Source: Herbihabitans rhizosphaerae (GTDB lineage: Bacteria; Actinomycetota; Actinomycetes; Mycobacteriales; Pseudonocardiaceae). From it: a DNA stretch of 64,000 bases. A program made the translations under genes and the position numbers. The notes beneath the pieces are model-generated. The model saw only the letters and a list, made by a program, of their open reading frames with translations. It did no database searches and was not told where the DNA came from. Below are positions 60,507 to 64,000 of the stretch, piece after piece; positions within the stretch are counted from its first letter, which is position 1, and every line of letters starts with the position of its first letter. The DNA lies in NCBI RefSeq assembly GCF_004216555.1, contig NZ_SGWQ01000003.1:110146-174145 (forward strand), written 5' to 3'.

Positions 60507-62645
60507 CCGCGATGCCGCCGCAGGTGTGAGAGTGATCGCCACGGTGTTGCCCGGCCCGGCCACCGTCCCGTTGATCATGTTCGTGGCCGCCCCGCACCCG
60601 GTGAACGGCGGGATCGCGTACGTCCCGGTCAGCGCGCCGCCCGCGGCCGGGTCGAACCCTGCGCCCGAGCGAAGTACGACATTGGCCGCGGTCCGGCAGG
60701 TCGGTCCGCCGGCGATCGGGAGGCCGAGGACCGTCACCCTGGTCAGCGTGATCGTCACGGTGGACGCCGTGCTGAGCACGCCGCCGGCGAGCGTGCCGGT
60801 GGCCGGGCCGGTCGCGAACTGGACGTCCGCCTCGGCCGGGAGCACCCCGGCGAGCAGCAACGTCACCTTGGTCGGCCGGAGTGTCAGCTCGGCGGTGTGC
60901 GTGCCGGCGGCCAGATCCAGGGTGGCCGCCGCATTTCCGGTCAGCGACACCGTGGTGCGTGCCGCCGCGAGCGTGGACGTGCCGGCGAGCGTATAGGCGT
61001 GCTGTGCCACGGCGGGCCGGGTGCGCACGGTGACCGGAGCACTCAGTTTGGATTTGTAGCCGTTGCCGTCGCGGGCCTGCACGGTGAAGGTGTACTCGGT
61101 GTCCGGTGCCAGCCCCGCGATCGTGGCCTCGGTACCCGGAACCGACGCCACCTTCTCGGCGCCGCGGAACACGTCATAGGCGACGATCGGATACCACCAG
61201 CCGGACGGCGACCAGGCCAGCGAGACACTGTCGTGCGAGGTGGCGGTGGCGTGCGGGTTGCCCGGCGTGGTCGGCCGCTCGACGATGATCGTGCCGATCG
61301 TGGTGAGCACGTTGTCCTGGCCGGGCTCGAGAGTGCACTGATGGGTGAGCACGTCGACCCATCCGCCGGCCTTCCGCAAATACGTCTCGAGCTGAATGTT
61401 CTCCAGCGTGAAGGTGGTCGGTGTCGTCCGAATGTGCTGCGCCGGATAGGTACCGGACGCGGTCAACACCATTCCCGGCGCGACCGGCGTGTCCGGAATT
61501 GTCGCCGGCGCGGCGGTTTGCCGGACGCCGTCCACGTCTTTGACGAGGCTGCCGATGGAGACTTTCGAGCTGACGGAAACGGTACCGGCGAGAACGAAGG
61601 CATCCACCACTCGCTGCGGCAACGCCATTCCGGCGGCGATCGGGAAGGCCGGCGTGTCCGGTTCGTCCGGCTCGACCCAGCGCGGCGGATCCGCGTCGTA
61701 GACGACCGGCACGACCTGCTCGCCGATCAGCGGAAACGCGCACCGATAGGTCAGCGCGATGCCCGATTTCGTGTGAACCGTGACGGGTTCGCTCATTCGC
61801 GACGTGTAGCCGTACTCGTCGCGCGCCTGAACGGTGAACGTGTATTCAGTGCCCGGCGCGAGGCCGTTCACGGTCGCCTGTGTGCCCGGTACGGAAGCGA
61901 CTTTCTCATTTCCCCGGAAGACGTCGTAGGCGACGATCGGAAACATCCAGCCCGAGGGGCGCCAGGCGAGCGAGACGCTGGTCGGCGTCGTCGCGGTGGC
62001 CCGGAGCTCACCCGGCTGCGTCGGCCGTTCCACCAGAACTCCGTTGATGACGGCGAGAACGGCGTTCTGCCCCGGCTCCAGCCGGCATGGCACGCCGACC
62101 GGATCGAACGTCCACCCCGAGTCCGTCAACACGAAAAGGCTGAGCCCGATGTCGCCGACGGCGAGTTCGTGCGGCTGCCACGCGGAAAGCGTGAACGACG
62201 GGTATTTTCCAGTCATCACGATGTCGAATGGCGCCGAATTGGGGATATCGGTCTGCGGAATCGTCACCGGAACCGTGATCGGCAGCGGTGTGCCGGGATT
62301 GGTCGCGAGCGTCGTGGCGACCGTTCCACCGCCCTTGATCGCTTTCGCGCCGATCACCCGGAGCCCCTCCGCGACGGTCTGCGAGGCGGTGGCGGTCAGC
62401 TTCACGTCGAACTGCGGGCTCGGCGCGCCGACCTCGACCATGTCCGGCGGATCGGCCTCGAACTCGACCGGCACGACGTGCTCGCCGATGAGCGGGAACA
62501 CGCACCGGTAGTTCACCGTGTGCCGCACCGGATCGGCGGCGGTGACAGGGCCGACAGAGGCGACCGAAGATGTGGGGAGCACGAGCATTCCGGTCGCGGC
62601 AATCGCCGTCGCCGTCAACAGTTCGACAATTCTGAAACCACGCAC
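60504..62645 (-). CDS. Secreted protein with two DUF6801-Fn3 modules
   Basis: The 713-residue protein has a signal peptide (1-36; VELLTATAIAATGMLVLP). A module of DUF6801 (YRCVFPLIGEHVVPVEFEAD, about 47-215) plus a fibronectin III domain (about 208-295) is repeated as YRCAFPLIGEQVVPVVYDAD (about 302-455) plus Fn3 (about 458-550). A Ser/Thr/Gly-rich C-terminal domain follows with two Cys. The Fn3 copies share nearly identical stretches (IVAYDVFRG, EKVASVPGT). GTG start after AAGGGA. The role is unknown; a cell-surface or wall-binding function under iron control is inferred. Confidence 0.8.
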   Translation of the reverse strand: MRGFRIVELLTATAIAATGMLVLPTSSVASVGPVTAADPVRHTVNYRCVFPLIGEHVVPVEFEADPPDMVEVGAPSPQFDVKLTATASQTVAEGLRVIGAKAIKGGGTVATTLATNPGTPLPITVPVTIPQTDIPNSAPFDIVMTGKYPSFTLSAWQPHELAVGDIGLSLFVLTDSGWTFDPVGVPCRLEPGQNAVLAVINGVLVERPTQPGELRATATTPTSVSLAWRPSGWMFPIVAYDVFRGNEKVASVPGTQATVNGLAPGTEYTFTVQARDEYGYTSRMSEPVTVHTKSGIALTYRCAFPLIGEQVVPVVYDADPPRWVEPDEPDTPAFPIAAGMALPQRVVDAFVLAGTVSVSSKVSIGSLVKDVDGVRQTAAPATIPDTPVAPGMVLTASGTYPAQHIRTTPTTFTLENIQLETYLRKAGGWVDVLTHQCTLEPGQDNVLTTIGTIIVERPTTPGNPHATATSHDSVSLAWSPSGWWYPIVAYDVFRGAEKVASVPGTEATIAGLAPDTEYTFTVQARDGNGYKSKLSAPVTVRTRPAVAQHAYTLAGTSTLAAARTTVSLTGNAAATLDLAAGTHTAELTLRPTKVTLLLAGVLPAEADVQFATGPATGTLAGGVLSTASTVTITLTRVTVLGLPIAGGPTCRTAANVVLRSGAGFDPAAGGALTGTYAIPPFTGCGAATNMINGTVAGPGNTVAITLTPAAASR

Positions 62646-62815
62646 GGGGAATCCCTTCGGGGAACGTGGCGAAATGTTTCTCGACAGTAAACCCGAGCCG
62701 GATCGCGGTCAACGGTCGCACCATTTCCCGCCCGGCAATTGTCATTTGGTGAGCGGGCGGCCCACACGCGATGCGCTGGAACGGACAGTCGGCCGGACCG
62801 CCACGATCCGGTGAT

Positions 62816-62834
62816 TTAGGTTAGCCTAAGTTAA
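62816..62834. promoter_or_regulatory. Iron box 3
   Basis: TTAGGTTAGCCTAAGTTAA is the closest of the three to the consensus. It lies 34 bp before the NRPS C-terminal fragment on the plus strand and 171 bp before the DUF6801 gene on the minus strand. Under the inversion model it was originally the promoter site of the DUF6801-esterase-NRPS operon. Confidence 0.85.
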
Positions 62835-62867
62835 TCACTGACTGGCGGAACGGGTGCGAGGTGCGAC

Positions 62868-63788
62868 ATGGGCGACACGGCGGTGCCGATCGGCGTACCC
62901 CTGGCCGGTGTGGACGCCTACGTGCTCGACGCGGCGCTGCGACCGGTGCCCGACGGCGTGCCCGGCGAGCTGAACCTCACCGGCGCCACCCTCGGCCGCG
63001 GCTACCTCGGCCAGCCCGTGGGCGTGGACGACAACTTCTTCGACCTCGGCGGGCGCTCGCTGCTCGCCGCGCGGTACGCCGCCCGCACGTCGGAGGCGCT
63101 GGGCCGGACGATCACGGTGGCCGGGCTGCTGTCCGACCGCGACAGTCCACTGAGGACACTCCTACCGCTGCGCACCGGTGCCGGCGAGCCGCTGTTCTGC
63201 GTGCACCCGGCGAGCGGGCTGGGCTGGTGCTACGCCGGGCTGGCCGCGCACACCGAGCGCGACCTGTACGCGCCGCAGGCTCGCAATCTCGACGGTGATC
63301 GGGCTCCGGCCCAGACGCTGGACGAGTTGGTCGCCGAGTACCTGACACGGATCCGCGCGGTGCGCCCACATGGCCCGTACCACCTGCTCGGCTGGTCGTT
63401 CGGCGGGTTGGTGGCGCACGGTCTGGCCACCGCGCTCGCGGCCGACGGCGAGCGGGTCGCGTTCCTCGGCATCCTGGACGGCTATCCGCGCACCCGATGG
63501 CGGCGCGCGCCGAGCGAGGCCGACCGGGCCGAGCGGCTGACCCACCATCTGGCCGAGGCGACCGCCGTCGGGGTGGACCCGGCGCTGGTGCGGGCCAACG
63601 TCGAGGCGGTCGAGCGGATCACCGCGACGGCGAGCTTCGGCGTGCACGTGTCCGGGGTGATCGACAACCACGACCTCGACTGCGGGCACCACGAGTTGAC
63701 CATGCCTGGCCCGCTCGCCGAGATCGGCAAGCGGCTCAGCACCCCGAATGGGCGTCTTGACCACGGCGACTCACCTCGATTTGAGTAG
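62868..63788 (+). pseudogene. EntF-like NRPS, C-terminal fragment (A6, PCP, thioesterase)
   Basis: The frame reads [20 protein letters not shown] and [18 protein letters not shown], the A5-A6 part of an adenylation domain. It then jumps directly to [19 protein letters not shown], the carrier-protein core with its phosphopantetheine Ser. A7-A10 are absent, including the A10 Lys. The type I thioesterase follows with [22 protein letters not shown] (nucleophile Ser) and [10 protein letters not shown] (catalytic His). The PCP and thioesterase look intact, so the product could fold, but the module cannot adenylate. ATG 62868 has no clear ribosome binding site and may be fortuitous. Confidence 0.8.
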
Positions 63789-63829
63789 TAGTTCACCCTT
63801 CTCGCGACGATCCCCGACGGAGCCGCCCG

Positions 63830-64000
63830 GTGTGCCTGTACGTGACCGCGCTCAACCCGACCGACGCGGTGACACACGGCCTGCTGCCGGCCGCCGCCCG
63901 GCTCGGGTTGCCGGTCGTGCTGCTCACCGACCAGCCGGAGGCGCACGCGTATCCGGGCGTGATGGTGGAGCACGCCGAGGTGCGGGACGCGGGTGCGGTG
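63830..64000 (+). CDS. ATP-grasp-like siderophore-locus protein, N-terminal part
   Basis: Fifty-seven codons are visible from a GTG with GGAG 7 nt upstream; the gene runs off the window. The sequence reads YVTALNPTDAVTHGLLPAAA, then RLGLPVVLLTDQPEAHA and a following VEHAEVRD, a Rossmann-like preATP-grasp domain as in ATP-grasp ligases found in catecholate siderophore clusters. It follows the NRPS fragment in the same direction. The family call rests on a short stretch. Confidence 0.5.
   Translation, partial: MCLYVTALNPTDAVTHGLLPAAARLGLPVVLLTDQPEAHAYPGVMVEHAEVRDAGAV

Noticed and set aside
57038..62852. The inverted segment as a phase-variable switch
   Set aside because: The flanking repeats are only 8 bp, no recombinase gene is in the window, and the NRPS has other lesions; a one-off rearrangement is simpler.
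1..64000. CRISPR arrays, insertion sequences, prophage genes, rRNA
   Set aside because: No regularly spaced repeats, transposase, integrase or phage structural motifs, and no rRNA sequence was recognised.

Overview
The window is chromosomal DNA of a very GC-rich actinomycete. Frequent GTG starts, an RpfB resuscitation factor, DivIVA-domain and WXG-like proteins, protein O-mannosylation, and a repeated GTCCAC/GGAC near-palindrome suggest the Pseudonocardiaceae; the family assignment is inference. The backbone matches the block that mycobacteria carry around Rv1002c-Rv1018c. From right to left it reads pmt and rsmI (41.9-44.4 kb), metG, tatD, rpfB, rsmA and ispE (26.8-18.7 kb), a Pks16-like fatty-acyl-AMP ligase, pth, rplY, prs and glmU (13.7-2.5 kb), with a tRNA-Gln beside a diguanylate cyclase gene at the left edge.

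Layout. 0-5 kb: acyl-CoA desaturase (cut by the edge), tRNA-Gln, GGDEF protein, glmU-prs. 5.1-10.2 kb: two accessory units, each with its own regulator: an HxlR/oxidoreductase pair, and a TetR gene divergent from a patatin-SDR-Baeyer-Villiger operon. 10.4-26.8 kb: translation, isoprenoid and cell-wall core genes, with an orphan MetN-like ATPase behind a small Cys-containing leader peptide between rsmA and ispE. 26.9-41.9 kb: an accessory block splitting metG from rsmI. It holds a secreted M28 peptidase, PadR and MerR regulators, an ene-reductase, a DrrAB-like exporter, a cold-shock gene, a cassette of WXG-like peptidoglycan hydrolases around a STAND regulator, an aldo/keto reductase, a frameshifted DUF4185 gene and two flavin/F420 enzymes. 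42-53 kb: pmt, a membrane Ser/Thr kinase flanked by inverted copies of an intergenic repeat, an RlmA-like methyltransferase, a GT87 glycosyltransferase, a VanX-like dipeptidase, an imine-reductase-like enzyme, OsmC and a Tat-exported phospholipase C. 53.3-64 kb: an iron-box-controlled catecholate siderophore locus in visible decay.

Two regions stand out. At 32.9-38.7 kb, two pairs of WXG-like proteins, one pair ending in a transglycosylase and the other in an Amidase_6 domain, flank a 783-residue HTH-NTPase-TPR protein. Each pair is preceded, 37-39 nt before its first start codon, by a nearly identical 34-bp block of three 10-bp repeats, so the cassette looks like a self-contained regulated cell-wall remodelling or effector system. 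At 57.0-62.9 kb, an inversion between two 8-bp inverted repeats appears to have cut a single-module EntF-like synthetase in half. Reversing it on paper restores one co-directional iron-regulated operon and rejoins the adenylation domain in frame.

Other genome-scale signals are a roughly 200-bp repeat placed just downstream of rpfB and of the cold-shock gene, recurrent TTTAGC/GCTAAA hairpins, and several clear two-fold operators beside local regulators. Coordinates and translations were read by eye. Family names rest on recognised motifs, not on database searches.
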